A stretch of DNA of 33,751 bases from a virus, in IMG/VR virus record IMGVR_UViG_3300042311_001403, positions 1 through 33,751 of that record. One strand, given 5' to 3'. Positions 15,233 to 22,531 of this stretch are shown piece by piece. Under the pieces are notes generated by a model. That model searched no databases. It saw nothing but the letters and a program-made list of their open reading frames with translations, and was not told the DNA's origin. The stretch's first letter is position 1. Every line of letters begins with the position of its first letter. A program made the translations under genes and the position numbers.

Positions 15233-15421
15233 ATGTCTTCGTCGTGGCAAAAAAATCATATGAATAATCCAGCTTCTTGGGTTATTAAAAAACTTGATAC
15301 AAATGAAGTTGTATTAGAAACTTTTGATAAGTCTTTACTCGATAAAATTAATACAGAAAAATATGTAGCTGTACCAATTTTACAACATCTGTATGATATT
15401 AATAGTGCAATCAAAAAATAA
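15233..15421 (+). CDS. Small hypothetical protein, 62 aa
   Basis: Start preceded by AAGGAG; end coincides with a strong terminator, so the gene is well bounded. Sequence MSSSWQKNHMNNPASWVIKK then a short acidic-basic C-terminal part. A TTGACT box near 15178 may be a second promoter. No recognised family. Confidence 0.65.
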   Translation: MSSSWQKNHMNNPASWVIKKLDTNEVVLETFDKSLLDKINTEKYVAVPILQHLYDINSAIKK

Positions 15422-15452
15422 AAGAGGGAAATTTAAATTTCCCTCTTTTTTG
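15420..15452. terminator. Terminator, perfect palindromic stem
   Basis: AAAGAGGGAAATTT followed directly by AAATTTCCCTCTTTTTT. The 14-bp stem has almost no loop, with T-runs on the plus strand. Same design as 26007-26036. Confidence 0.88.
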
Positions 15453-15504
15453 TTGACATAAATTTTCTTTATGTTAAGGTTTTTATCTAATAAAGGAGAT
15501 TAAT

Positions 15505-16011
15505 ATGTTTAATGAAAAATTTTTCATTATGATGATTGGTTTGCCGGGTTCTGGCAAAGATTATTGGATTGAACAATTTATTACCAATAAGACTTTTACA
15601 AAAAATATTGTGGTATTAAGTACCGATGATATTTTTGAAGAGTATGCTAAAAAAAACAATATTTCATATTCCCAAGCATTTAAAGATTTGCCTTTTAAAA
15701 AAGTGCAAAAAGAATTTGATCGTCGTCTTCAAACAGCAATTGCCAATGGCGATAATATCATTTGGAACCAAACAAATATGAGTGTTAAATCTCGTAAAGG
15801 TAAAATTGCACAAATTCCCAATGATTATAATAAATATGCAGTTAATGTTATTGTTAATGATCAAATTCTCAAACAGCAATTGGCAAAACGTGAAAAAGAA
15901 ACTAACGGCAGTAAAGTTATTCCCAATCATGTAATTGAAAATATGGCTAAATCTTATAACGCTCCTTCTAAACAAGAAGGCTTTATTAATATTTTAGAAG
16001 TTAAAAGGTAA
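15505..16011 (+). CDS. Polynucleotide 5'-kinase domain protein (T4 PseT-like N-terminal domain)
   Basis: P-loop GLPGSGKD (12-19, Lys18), STDD (39-42, matching the catalytic Asp of T4 kinase), WNQTNMS (87-93; T4 has SDTNLN), and the C-terminal VIPNHVIENMAKSYNAPSKQEGF, matching the VPIDVLRSMYKSM region of T4 Pnk. At 168 aa it has only the kinase; the HAD-type 3'-phosphatase domain of T4 Pnk is absent. It would phosphorylate 5'-OH RNA or DNA ends, which the RNA ligase could then seal. It has an AAGGAG ribosome site and starts the operon that runs to the epimerase. Confidence 0.85.
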   Translation: MFNEKFFIMMIGLPGSGKDYWIEQFITNKTFTKNIVVLSTDDIFEEYAKKNNISYSQAFKDLPFKKVQKEFDRRLQTAIANGDNIIWNQTNMSVKSRKGKIAQIPNDYNKYAVNVIVNDQILKQQLAKREKETNGSKVIPNHVIENMAKSYNAPSKQEGFINILEVKR

Positions 16012-16015
16012 GATT

Positions 16016-16732
16016 ATGATTTATGAAACAAATAAATTAATTACTGAAGAAGATTTGGTTTTAAATCCCGATACTATTTTTGTAATTGGCGGCGGAACAT
16101 TACATGATAATGATAATTTATATCGAGAAGATACAGGATATGATCAAAATGTTACAATTCATCCAAATTTAATTTCATTAAGGGTTAATTATAACTATCG
16201 TTATCGTCCAGAATTACACACTCATTCTTATACCAATAAATTAAATTTTATTTTTGAAAAATTATCAAAATTAAAAGAAAAAAATCCTATTGTTTTTTGT
16301 ACTAATGAACATTATAAAGAAAAAATTACTGATTTTGAAGAAATTAAAAATGAATTTATTGTTTCATTTCATAATAATATGATTGATGAATATAATTTTA
16401 ATAATACACATGAAATTTTAAACATACCAGTTAAAAGACTGAATATTTCACAAAATAAATGCATAATGCGGATATTTAAACATAAAGAAATATTTGAAAC
16501 TTCAACAAAATTAAACAGTTTTGAACCATTATTAAATTTAAATTTACCACATATTCCAAAACCGGTTATGGATATTGTCCAAAATGATTTTTTCAGTTTT
16601 GATAAACATATGTATATTTCTTTATCATTAATTGAATATCAAAATAATACTTATCAATATAAAGCCAATGGATTAGTTTATAAATTTGATAATGAAACAG
16701 ATGAAATACTTTACAAATTAAAAAACACATAG
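16016..16732 (+). CDS. Hypothetical protein with IFVIGGG motif and shared C-terminal tail, 238 aa
   Basis: Largest bearer of the shared tail (NETDEILYKLKNT). Its N-terminus has NPDTIFVIGGGTLHDNDNLY, resembling in position and pattern the YPNAIFIFGDNLMAKG segment of the next gene, which hints at a related nucleotide-binding fold. There is a probable strand-turn PIVFCTNEHYKE in the middle. The start follows the kinase stop by a few bases. No catalytic residues assigned. Confidence 0.7.
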   Translation: MIYETNKLITEEDLVLNPDTIFVIGGGTLHDNDNLYREDTGYDQNVTIHPNLISLRVNYNYRYRPELHTHSYTNKLNFIFEKLSKLKEKNPIVFCTNEHYKEKITDFEEIKNEFIVSFHNNMIDEYNFNNTHEILNIPVKRLNISQNKCIMRIFKHKEIFETSTKLNSFEPLLNLNLPHIPKPVMDIVQNDFFSFDKHMYISLSLIEYQNNTYQYKANGLVYKFDNETDEILYKLKNT

Positions 16733-16740
16733 GAAAAATT

Positions 16741-17166
16741 ATGATTTACATTCAAAGAAAATGGTTTTCTGACCATCAAATTAACAAATATCCAAATGCT
16801 ATTTTTATTTTCGGTGATAATTTAATGGCAAAAGGAATTGGGGGACAAGCAAAAGTTTGTAGGGACAAAAAAAATACCATTGGTATTCCTACTAAATTAA
16901 CTCCTGGTACAGATAAGGCCGCTTATATTACAACTGAAATTTATCAAAATAATCCTCATATTAAAGGTGCTGTAGAATATGCGTTTAATCGCGTTTTAAA
17001 GGCCGTAGAAGGGGGTTTGGATATTATATGGCCTTTGGATGGGGTTGGTACTGGTTTAGCTCTATTACGGGAAAATTGTCCTGAATTGTTAAATGATATA
17101 AATCGAGAATTTGAAAATTTAAAATTACTTTATGGATACAAGGAAATAGATTATTATGAAGGCTGA
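16741..17166 (+). CDS. Macrodomain-like protein (IFGDNLMAKGIGGQA family), 141 aa
   Basis: The segments IFIFGDNLMAKGIGGQAKV, GIPTKLTPG and IIWPLDGVGTGLALL recall a widespread bacterial and phage family (I recall it as DUF7831) with a macrodomain-like glycine-rich pattern. Macrodomains bind ADP-ribose; whether this one does is unproven. Function in phages is unknown to me; binding or removing ADP-ribose from host or phage targets would be a testable idea. It lies in an operon between the IFVIGGG protein and several small genes, with a 11-base overlap at its 3' end. Confidence 0.62.
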   Translation: MIYIQRKWFSDHQINKYPNAIFIFGDNLMAKGIGGQAKVCRDKKNTIGIPTKLTPGTDKAAYITTEIYQNNPHIKGAVEYAFNRVLKAVEGGLDIIWPLDGVGTGLALLRENCPELLNDINREFENLKLLYGYKEIDYYEG

Positions 17167-17356
17167 TATTGAAAAAATTTTTAATGAAAACAAAGAAGAT
17201 AATTTTACCAGATTATCTTCTTTAGTTATTGAATATTTGCAAAATAAACAAAATGAAAAATTGGTTAAAGATTTTTATGTTTCGTTTGATAATAAATTAA
17301 TAGTTGGAATTTTATTACCTAAAAAGAAAAAATTTATTGAATGGACGTTTGAATGA
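17156..17356 (+). CDS. Small hypothetical protein, 66 aa
   Basis: Start ATG overlaps the macrodomain-like gene; stop overlaps the next start as ATGA. Helical N-terminal half, then a strand pair ending KKKKFIEWTFE. It ends at the position where neighbours carry the LW tail, but the tail itself is absent. Function unknown. Confidence 0.62.
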   Translation: MKADIEKIFNENKEDNFTRLSSLVIEYLQNKQNEKLVKDFYVSFDNKLIVGILLPKKKKFIEWTFE

Positions 17357-17694
17357 AATATAAAATAAAGAGAAAATTATATTCTGGTTTTTCATTTGTT
17401 ACAACAGAATATTCTCGAAATATTCAATATAATAAGATTATAGATTTACCATTTAAAAATATACAACATTATAATACATTGCTAAAGAAAATTTTATTAT
17501 GTTATTCTCATAACAAGATTGATTTTGAAGAGATATTTAATGTTTTATTAATAAATACAGAATTATGTAAGAAACATGGAAAAATAAAATTATATCAAAA
17601 AGTAATTGAAGATGAATTTCCTCATGTTTGTTATGCTAAAATATTTTGGCGATCTAAAACAGATAAAGTTTTATTTTTATTGCAACAAGGTTAA
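17353..17694 (+). CDS. Small protein ending in FWRSKTDKVLFLLQQG, 113 aa
   Basis: The N-terminal MKYKIKRKLY matches MKYKLKFKPN of the next gene, and the final 40 bases are nearly identical between the two, while the middles differ. The shared ending FWRSKTDKVLFLLQ is a member of the TD-x-(V/I)-L tail family. Basic, Tyr- and Ile-rich; no catalytic motif. Starts by ATGA overlap without its own ribosome site. Confidence 0.72.
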   Translation: MKYKIKRKLYSGFSFVTTEYSRNIQYNKIIDLPFKNIQHYNTLLKKILLCYSHNKIDFEEIFNVLLINTELCKKHGKIKLYQKVIEDEFPHVCYAKIFWRSKTDKVLFLLQQG

Positions 17695-17697
17695 AAT

Positions 17698-18015
17698 ATG
17701 AAATATAAATTAAAATTTAAACCAAACTATTATTCTTATTTTGATATTGTTAATGATGAAATTATTATTCATAACAAAATAAAATTTTCTAATGATAATT
17801 ACTTTGTTTATTATAATAATAAATGGCTTGTAAGATACATTAAACAACATAATTATTATTCAGAAATGTATAATTCTTTATACGCTAACAAAATTAAAAA
17901 ATTACAAAAATATGGCAAAGTAAAATTTTACATTTGTAAAAATCCAGGAATTACATGTAAAGTATTTTGGCGATCTAAAACAGATAAAGTTTTATTCTTA
18001 TTACAAAATGCATAA
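17698..18015 (+). CDS. Small protein ending in FWRSKTDKVLFLLQNA, 105 aa
   Basis: Sister of the preceding gene (see there): same N-terminal start and same C-terminal module, divergent centre rich in Tyr, Asn and Lys. The stretch TATTTTGGCGATCTAAAACA is identical in both genes, which at this level of protein divergence implies recent sharing of the 3' end. It overlaps the epimerase start by 8 bases. Confidence 0.72.
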   Translation: MKYKLKFKPNYYSYFDIVNDEIIIHNKIKFSNDNYFVYYNNKWLVRYIKQHNYYSEMYNSLYANKIKKLQKYGKVKFYICKNPGITCKVFWRSKTDKVLFLLQNA

Positions 18016-18859
18016 AACTATCATTATAACAGGCTGTTCAGGATACATTGGATCACATGCCGCTTATTATTTTAAAAAACAAAATTATAAAATAATTGGT
18101 TGTGATTTAAATGAACCAAAAAATCATTTTGTTAAAAATTCTTTAGATGAATTTTTTCAAATGAGTTTTGACGATCACAGATTTATTGAAAAAACAAATA
18201 AAATAAAAAATTTATATAAAATTTTGCATTTTGCAGGCAATCCTTCAGTAAAAAATTCTATTTTAAATCCAAAAGAAACTTGGGACAATCATTATTATCA
18301 ATTGTTTAATTTTTTAAACAAATTTAAAAATAAAAAAATTGATTTTATTTTACCAAGTACATGTTATGTTTATGAAGAAAAATTATCACCATATGGCGAA
18401 ACAAAATTAGCAGCAGAAGACTTATTAAAAATATTTTATCAAAAAATAAATTATAAAATTTATCGTCTTTATAATATTGCTGGTTGTTATAATAACCTTG
18501 TTGATACAATGAATCAAAATCAATTGATCCCAACATTAATAAATGCAGATTTGAAAAATAAAGAATTTTTTATTCCTAAAAATAATTCTGGTGTAAAAAA
18601 TTTCGTTTATATTAATGATTTAATGAAACAATTTGAAATGGATAGTTATATTAGAAACACAACGTTTGATTTGGCTAATAATGAAAATATTTCTATTGAA
18701 GAATTAGTTGACCTTTATGAAAAAACATTTTCTGTTAAAATTAATAAAATATATTTGGATAAAGAAGAAACTAATTTTAAAACAAATAACATATATAAAC
18801 ATGGCCTTGGTGTAAAACAAATTTTAAGACTAACTAAAAAAATAATGGAGCAAAAATGA
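18008..18859 (+). CDS. NAD-dependent epimerase/dehydratase (extended SDR)
   Basis: Extended short-chain dehydrogenase fold, 283 aa: GCSGYIG dinucleotide-binding loop (Gly9, Gly12, Gly15), an FAGNPSV segment corresponding to the usual HxAA region, Ser117 in PSTCYVY, and the catalytic Tyr129/Lys133 pair in YGETK. Homologues such as UDP-glucose 4-epimerase act on nucleotide sugars. A phage enzyme could supply a sugar for DNA or virion glycosylation or alter host surface sugars; the substrate cannot be read from the sequence. It is translationally coupled to genes on both sides. Confidence 0.85.
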   Translation: MHKTIIITGCSGYIGSHAAYYFKKQNYKIIGCDLNEPKNHFVKNSLDEFFQMSFDDHRFIEKTNKIKNLYKILHFAGNPSVKNSILNPKETWDNHYYQLFNFLNKFKNKKIDFILPSTCYVYEEKLSPYGETKLAAEDLLKIFYQKINYKIYRLYNIAGCYNNLVDTMNQNQLIPTLINADLKNKEFFIPKNNSGVKNFVYINDLMKQFEMDSYIRNTTFDLANNENISIEELVDLYEKTFSVKINKIYLDKEETNFKTNNIYKHGLGVKQILRLTKKIMEQK

Positions 18860-19167
18860 CATTTATTTATTATATAGATGGTGAAAAATTTACAACCGAG
18901 GACAATTGGCATAAAATACCTAGGAATAATATTTCTTCACCAAATGAAAATGTCCCAGCAATTGAAGAGTTAAATTCTGAATATAAAATTTGGTATTTAA
19001 AAGGTCAAATTTGTCATCGATTAACCGGACCAGCATTAATTCGTCCAAAAGGCAATAAAGAATTTTGGCTAAATGGAGTATATTATAGAAACATTTATGA
19101 TTGGTTAATGGCACATCCAAATCAAGATAATGCTTTTCAGGTTGAAATGTTGCTAAAATACACATAA
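18856..19167 (+). CDS. YYIDGEKF / HRLTGPA-type paralogue E (LLKYT-tail class), 103 aa
   Basis: Modules: FIYYIDGEKFTTE, PNENVPAIEE, KIWYLKGQICHRLTGPA, EFWLNGVYYR, WLMAHPNQD and the end FQVEMLLKYT. The Cys of the WC patch is replaced by Tyr. It is followed within 10 bases by repeat copy 2, exactly as paralogue H is followed by copy 3, so gene and repeat may have been duplicated as one unit. Starts by ATGA overlap with the epimerase. Confidence 0.8.
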   Translation: MTFIYYIDGEKFTTEDNWHKIPRNNISSPNENVPAIEELNSEYKIWYLKGQICHRLTGPALIRPKGNKEFWLNGVYYRNIYDWLMAHPNQDNAFQVEMLLKYT

Positions 19168-19177
19168 TTTCACATTT

Positions 19178-19257
19178 CTAATATATTTTCTATTCATGGA
19201 GAGCCGCAGAAAACCTCACAAAATTAAGAGAGTTCACACAACTGCAACTTAACAAAA
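19178..19257 (+). repeat. 80-bp intergenic repeat, copy 2
   Basis: Gap-free match to copies 1 and 3. The three variable bases are ACA (19236-19238). A 12-base stretch after GCAGAAAAC (CTCACAAAATTA) also differs from the AAGGAAATATTG shared by copies 1 and 3. It continues into the promoter at 19277 in register with copy 1. Confidence 0.9.
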
Positions 19258-19276
19258 ATTAAATTTGAAAAAGCGC

Positions 19277-19305
19277 TTGACAAAGACCAGAAAATTTTCT
19301 ATATT
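19277..19305 (+). promoter_or_regulatory. Promoter with conserved spacer, attached to repeat copy 2
   Basis: TTGACA, 17 bases ending AGAAAATTTTC, TATATTGGG. Drives the gene at 19340. Confidence 0.85.
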
Positions 19306-19339
19306 GGGTTTATCGAAATGGAAACAGGAGTAATTAAAA

Positions 19340-19618
19340 ATGGACCATTCGAACCCAATTTCAGCAGAAATTGCTTGGATGGCTCAACAACACGACAATG
19401 ACAAAACAACGAAAACAATCAATGAGTTGACTGAAACCGTTAATGATTTGTTAACTATTATTCAAAACAATGATAGTTTTAAAAATATCGATATTAAACA
19501 AGAATTAGATAATCTTAAAAATCAAAGAATTCAAGAAGAACGAAAACGAAAACTTTCAGCACAATTAACGCCAGAAGAAGAACGTGAATTACAAATGCAA
19601 ATTTTAAAATACGGATAA
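19340..19618 (+). CDS. Small coiled-coil protein, 92 aa
   Basis: Ribosome site AGGAG before the ATG; single-gene unit with its own promoter and terminator. From about residue 22 the sequence is almost continuously helical and Glu/Lys/Gln-rich (NELTETVNDLLTIIQNND, then QRIQEERKRKLS), likely forming a coiled coil. No family recognised. Its isolated expression from a repeat-linked promoter suggests early or high-level expression. Confidence 0.72.
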   Translation: MDHSNPISAEIAWMAQQHDNDKTTKTINELTETVNDLLTIIQNNDSFKNIDIKQELDNLKNQRIQEERKRKLSAQLTPEEERELQMQILKYG

Positions 19619-19646
19619 AGAAAGGGAGCTAATTAGCTCCCTTTTT
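19619..19646. terminator. Bidirectional terminator
   Basis: AAAGGGAGCTAATTAGCTCCCTTT is a perfect palindrome between convergent genes and contains the stop codon of the minus-strand gene ending at 19633. Confidence 0.85.
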
Positions 19647-20136
19647 CTATTTCAAAATAATTTCTTAAAATTTCTTGTTGATTACTTTCATCTTCTTCAA
19701 TCATCGCTAATAAATTAAAAGCATCTTCACCATAAACAGTTTTTGATTCACCAGTTAAAGTATTTTGAATAATTAAATCACCTAATGTATCGATTTCAAA
19801 AACAAAATCTTCTTTAAATTGTTTACCGTCGAATTCATTTAATTGCATGGAATTTAAATAGTCAATTAATTTTTGATGTAATTGACTTCTACTACATTGA
19901 AATTTATCTTCTAATTTTTTCAATCCAGTTTCACTAAAAATATTTCTTAAATCACCATAAAGAATATCATTTATCGTTTTACCTCTTGAAGATAATTGAT
20001 CCCATAATTTTTTAATTGTATCTTCGTCATCATTTTCTGCTAACGGATTATTAGCTGATCCCCAAGGAATTTGCTTTGTTTTAGGTTGTGTTTTTTTATC
20101 AGAAAAACTATCATAAGCTGGTGGTTGTTTAAACAT
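19633..20136 (-). CDS. Hypothetical protein in the packaging operon, 167 aa
   Basis: Proline/Lys-rich N-terminal tail (FKQPPAYDSFSDKKTQPKTK) followed by an acidic, helical body and a strand pair with ENTLTGESKTVYGEDAF. Ribosome site AGGAG. It is the last gene of the operon that begins with the head-completion nuclease, so a virion or packaging role is likely but not shown by its sequence. Confidence 0.68.
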   Translation of the reverse strand: MFKQPPAYDSFSDKKTQPKTKQIPWGSANNPLAENDDEDTIKKLWDQLSSRGKTINDILYGDLRNIFSETGLKKLEDKFQCSRSQLHQKLIDYLNSMQLNEFDGKQFKEDFVFEIDTLGDLIIQNTLTGESKTVYGEDAFNLLAMIEEDESNQQEILRNYFEIEKGS

Positions 20137-20139
20137 TTT

Positions 20140-20832
20140 TTAATCTCCTAATTCTTTTAATTTTCCAGTTAATGGATCGTAAAATCTTTTTTTAACTGAA
20201 AGTTTATCGGTTAAATTCCCAACATTTGTTACATTAACATCAATCTCAGGATTTTCTGGAACTTCAATTTCTAATTCTGGAATTTTCAACCAAACAAACA
20301 TTTTATTTGGTAATTCAATTTTATCAATTTGTTCACTACGTTCTTTTTGATGTTTGTAAAATAATTGTTTTAAGTATTCAGGTGAATTAGGAATATTTTT
20401 TTCAGGAGCGTAATCAAATTCATTTGCAGTTAATGGTTCTTGAAATAATTTTAATCGATCACTTTCAGCATCTATTTCTGTATTAATTAAATCTTGTTCA
20501 ACTGTTATTTCATCAAACCCAATTGCACTACGAACAACCACTTGGCGTTCTACAACTTTTAATGCATTTTTTGTTAATTCATGCAATGCTGTTAAACTTG
20601 CAGGTAAATTGGTTTTAATTTTAATCCACCAAACTTTGCTTGGTCCTAATTCATAAAAATCCAAAGGTTTATCTTGAAAAATTGTTTCGTTTGGTCCTTC
20701 TATTTCTAATAAATGAAAACGACGATAACATTCAGCCAAACAATCGATATTTTCATCTGTTAATGGAACGACTGTACGAATTATGTACTCATAATATTTT
20801 GTATTCTTTTTAATTAAATCACTTAGCTTCAT
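20140..20832 (-). CDS. Hypothetical protein, probably virion-associated, 230 aa
   Basis: Overlaps the small-terminase-like gene by 14 bases. It has an N-terminal region with VVPLTDENIDCLAECYRRFH and WWIKIKTNLPASLTALHEL, and a C-terminal beta-rich part ending KKRFYDPLTGKLKELGD. I could not align it to T4 gp53, which follows gene 4 in T4. Assigned to the structural group by position only. Confidence 0.65.
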   Translation of the reverse strand: MKLSDLIKKNTKYYEYIIRTVVPLTDENIDCLAECYRRFHLLEIEGPNETIFQDKPLDFYELGPSKVWWIKIKTNLPASLTALHELTKNALKVVERQVVVRSAIGFDEITVEQDLINTEIDAESDRLKLFQEPLTANEFDYAPEKNIPNSPEYLKQLFYKHQKERSEQIDKIELPNKMFVWLKIPELEIEVPENPEIDVNVTNVGNLTDKLSVKKRFYDPLTGKLKELGD

Positions 20833-21349
20833 CGTTATTTGCCTCTAATAAATCATCAATTGTGCCAACAAAAACTGTTTTGTTTTCTGGCATATTATTT
20901 TGAACTGCTACATTAACTACAGGTGAATTATTTTTCACCTTACTTTCTTTTAATAATTTAGCTTCTTCAATTAAAAGTTTTTGTTTTTTCAAAGCAGCAT
21001 CACGGCGAGAAATTTGAGCATTTAATGTATTTTGATACATTGTTGAAGCTATAGTAAAAATTTGTCCTGCCGCCCGTATATCAACATTATGGCCTAAATC
21101 CATTAAATCTCTTGCATGTTGTAACATTTCTTTTTCTAGCAAAGCAACCGAATCAACTAATGCGCTTTCTGATTCTAAAACTTCTTGATCTTCAGATGGT
21201 AAAATATTTTTAGAAATATCTTCATTATCATCTTCATCATAAAGAACTAAACTGTTAGTTGGTTCTTCAATTATTTCTTGATCGTCAAGCATTAAATCTT
21301 CTAAATTAGCTAATCCCAATTCTTCTGCTATTTTAGTATTTTTGCTCAT
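20819..21349 (-). CDS. Probable terminase small subunit (T4 gp16-like)
   Basis: An acidic, low-complexity N-terminal third is followed by a helical hairpin LEKEMLQHARDLMDLGHNVD and IRAAGQIFTIASTMYQNTLN, then a basic helix with RRDAALKKQKLLIEEAKLLK. This order (helical central hairpin between variable ends) and length (176 aa) fit T4-type gp16, which recognises DNA for packaging and stimulates the large subunit. The start overlaps the gp4-like stop and has an AAGGAAG ribosome site. Adjacent packaging genes support the call; no large terminase is in the window. Confidence 0.6.
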   Translation of the reverse strand: MSKNTKIAEELGLANLEDLMLDDQEIIEEPTNSLVLYDEDDNEDISKNILPSEDQEVLESESALVDSVALLEKEMLQHARDLMDLGHNVDIRAAGQIFTIASTMYQNTLNAQISRRDAALKKQKLLIEEAKLLKESKVKNNSPVVNVAVQNNMPENKTVFVGTIDDLLEANNDEAK

Positions 21350-21822
21350 TTTTTCTTCCTTGTTCTGCGATTTTTTGGTGTTGATTTTTTAGGTTTATTT
21401 TTACTACCAAATAATTGTTCTTCGGTCATTACACGAAACTTTAAACCTTTCATTTGACAAAATTCTTGTGCAGCTTGCCATTTTACTTTATTTATTGTAA
21501 GATTTATTAAATCATTTTTTGTTTTAGCATATTCTTGTAATGTTTCTCTTAAAGGTTTTATCTCAATTAATTCTGCTATTTGTTGTAAATCTTTATTCAA
21601 ATAAATAATTAATAAATCTGGAATATAATTCGCATATTTTCCAGTAAAAGGATGAAGATAAGGTATTTTAATACTTTCACTTGCCCATTGAATAACAGCC
21701 GGATTGGAATCTAAAACTTGAAAATATGTTAATTCCCAAGAACTACGATAATATAAAGGATATTTTCCTATATATTTTTCACGATTTTTTGGTTCATATG
21801 TGCCTTGGTGATAACTTGCCAT
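21346..21822 (-). CDS. Head completion nuclease, T4 gp4 / TnsA-like
   Basis: N-terminal YEPKNREKYIGKYPLYYRSSWE and the following Leu-Thr-Tyr match the T4 gp4 family closely; the restriction-like core then follows, with VIQWASESIKIPYLHP, YIPDLLIIYLN (catalytic Asp) and LIEIKPLRE (catalytic Glu-x-Lys). The family trims or seals packaged DNA ends at head completion. The C-terminal tail is very basic (PKKSTPKNRRTRKKK), suited to DNA binding. At 158 aa it is near T4 gp4 (150). No ribosome site is visible before the ATG, but TAAATATTAG precedes it, a point noted in findings. Confidence 0.82.
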   Translation of the reverse strand: MASYHQGTYEPKNREKYIGKYPLYYRSSWELTYFQVLDSNPAVIQWASESIKIPYLHPFTGKYANYIPDLLIIYLNKDLQQIAELIEIKPLRETLQEYAKTKNDLINLTINKVKWQAAQEFCQMKGLKFRVMTEEQLFGSKNKPKKSTPKNRRTRKKK

Positions 21823-21855
21823 CTAATATTTAGAAAAATTTTAAATTAATTTCTG

Positions 21856-21884
21856 TTGACTCTTAAAAATAAACAATATAAGAT
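21856..21884 (+). promoter_or_regulatory. Promoter, TAAGAT class
   Basis: TTGACT, 17 bases, TAAGAT, upstream of the ribosome site (GAAGGA) of the gene at 21905. It lies in the divergent region next to the gp4-like gene. Confidence 0.55.
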
Positions 21885-21904
21885 TGATATAGAAGGAATA
21901 ATAA

Positions 21905-22210
21905 ATGATAAAATATATACATTATGGAAAAAATATAAAATTAATAGATGAAATTGTAGCTGTTGGTAATGTTACTTCTTATGATATTGATTATATCAAT
22001 AATACAATTTCTAATAAATTTCATAATAAAAGTATGATTGATTTATTAGATGAAATTAAAAAACATTTTAAAATTGTTAAATTAATAAAATTAGATAGCC
22101 TTATAATGTATGATATTTTTACTTCTATTAATCCATATCCACATGATTTAATTGCAATCGAAATTGAACCAACCAATCTTGAATTAGTTCTTTGGGATTT
22201 AAAAAATTAA
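21905..22210 (+). CDS. Small protein ending in TNLELVLWDLKN, 101 aa
   Basis: N-terminal IKYIHYGKNIKLIDEI is loosely like the YYIDG start of the paralogue family; the body is Ile/Asp-rich, and the end (LIAIEIEPTNLELVLWDLKN) is a member of the shared tail family with one extra residue. Its stop codon is embedded in the AAATTAAATTTAAAAAAG sequence that begins the next promoter block, so gene end and promoter cassette are fused. Confidence 0.7.
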   Translation: MIKYIHYGKNIKLIDEIVAVGNVTSYDIDYINNTISNKFHNKSMIDLLDEIKKHFKIVKLIKLDSLIMYDIFTSINPYPHDLIAIEIEPTNLELVLWDLKN

Positions 22211-22224
22211 ATTTAAAAAAGTGC

Positions 22225-22253
22225 TTGACAACAACCAAAAAATTTTCTATATT
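22225..22253 (+). promoter_or_regulatory. Promoter with conserved spacer
   Basis: TTGACA, 17 bases ending AAAAATTTTC, TATATTGG. The 19 bases before it match the promoter-proximal half of the repeat cassette (ATTAAATTT then AAAAAAGTGC), without the upstream 80-bp element. Confidence 0.82.
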
Positions 22254-22297
22254 GGTTTCATCAAGACGGCAATTTATCGTATAAAGGAGAGATGAAA

Positions 22298-22531
22298 ATG
22301 ACGCTGGTAAAACAATACGTCACAAAAGAGGTACATATATCTGAAGTAAAAGCAGGGTACACTATCTTGCATGAAGATAGTTTACGAACTGTGAGCGCGA
22401 ACGACATTAAAACAGACGGTTTTTTGGGGGATACATTGTTTGGTGATAGTTATAACGCCGGGATGAAAAACGTTATTCTGGTCGGTTTCCCTCGTTGGGT
22501 TTCGGGTGAATTTTCTGGGTATGCATTCTGA
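22298..22531 (+). CDS. Small phage-type protein with foreign base composition, 77 aa
   Basis: The second of two close ATGs is chosen because GGAG is then 8 bases upstream. Contains VKAGYTILHEDSLRTVSAND and GDTLFGDSYNAG; this pattern (a strand carrying T-V or T-I, RTV, DIK, GxTLFGDSY) is common in small proteins of unrelated phages, function unknown. Base and codon use (GCG, GAC, CTG, CGT) are clearly richer in G and C than neighbours, suggesting recent acquisition. Confidence 0.7.
   Translation: MTLVKQYVTKEVHISEVKAGYTILHEDSLRTVSANDIKTDGFLGDTLFGDSYNAGMKNVILVGFPRWVSGEFSGYAF

Noticed and set aside
20140-20832. T4 gp53 baseplate wedge, expected by synteny after gene 4
   Set aside because: No recognisable similarity to the gp53 sequence, and the small-terminase-like gene intervenes.
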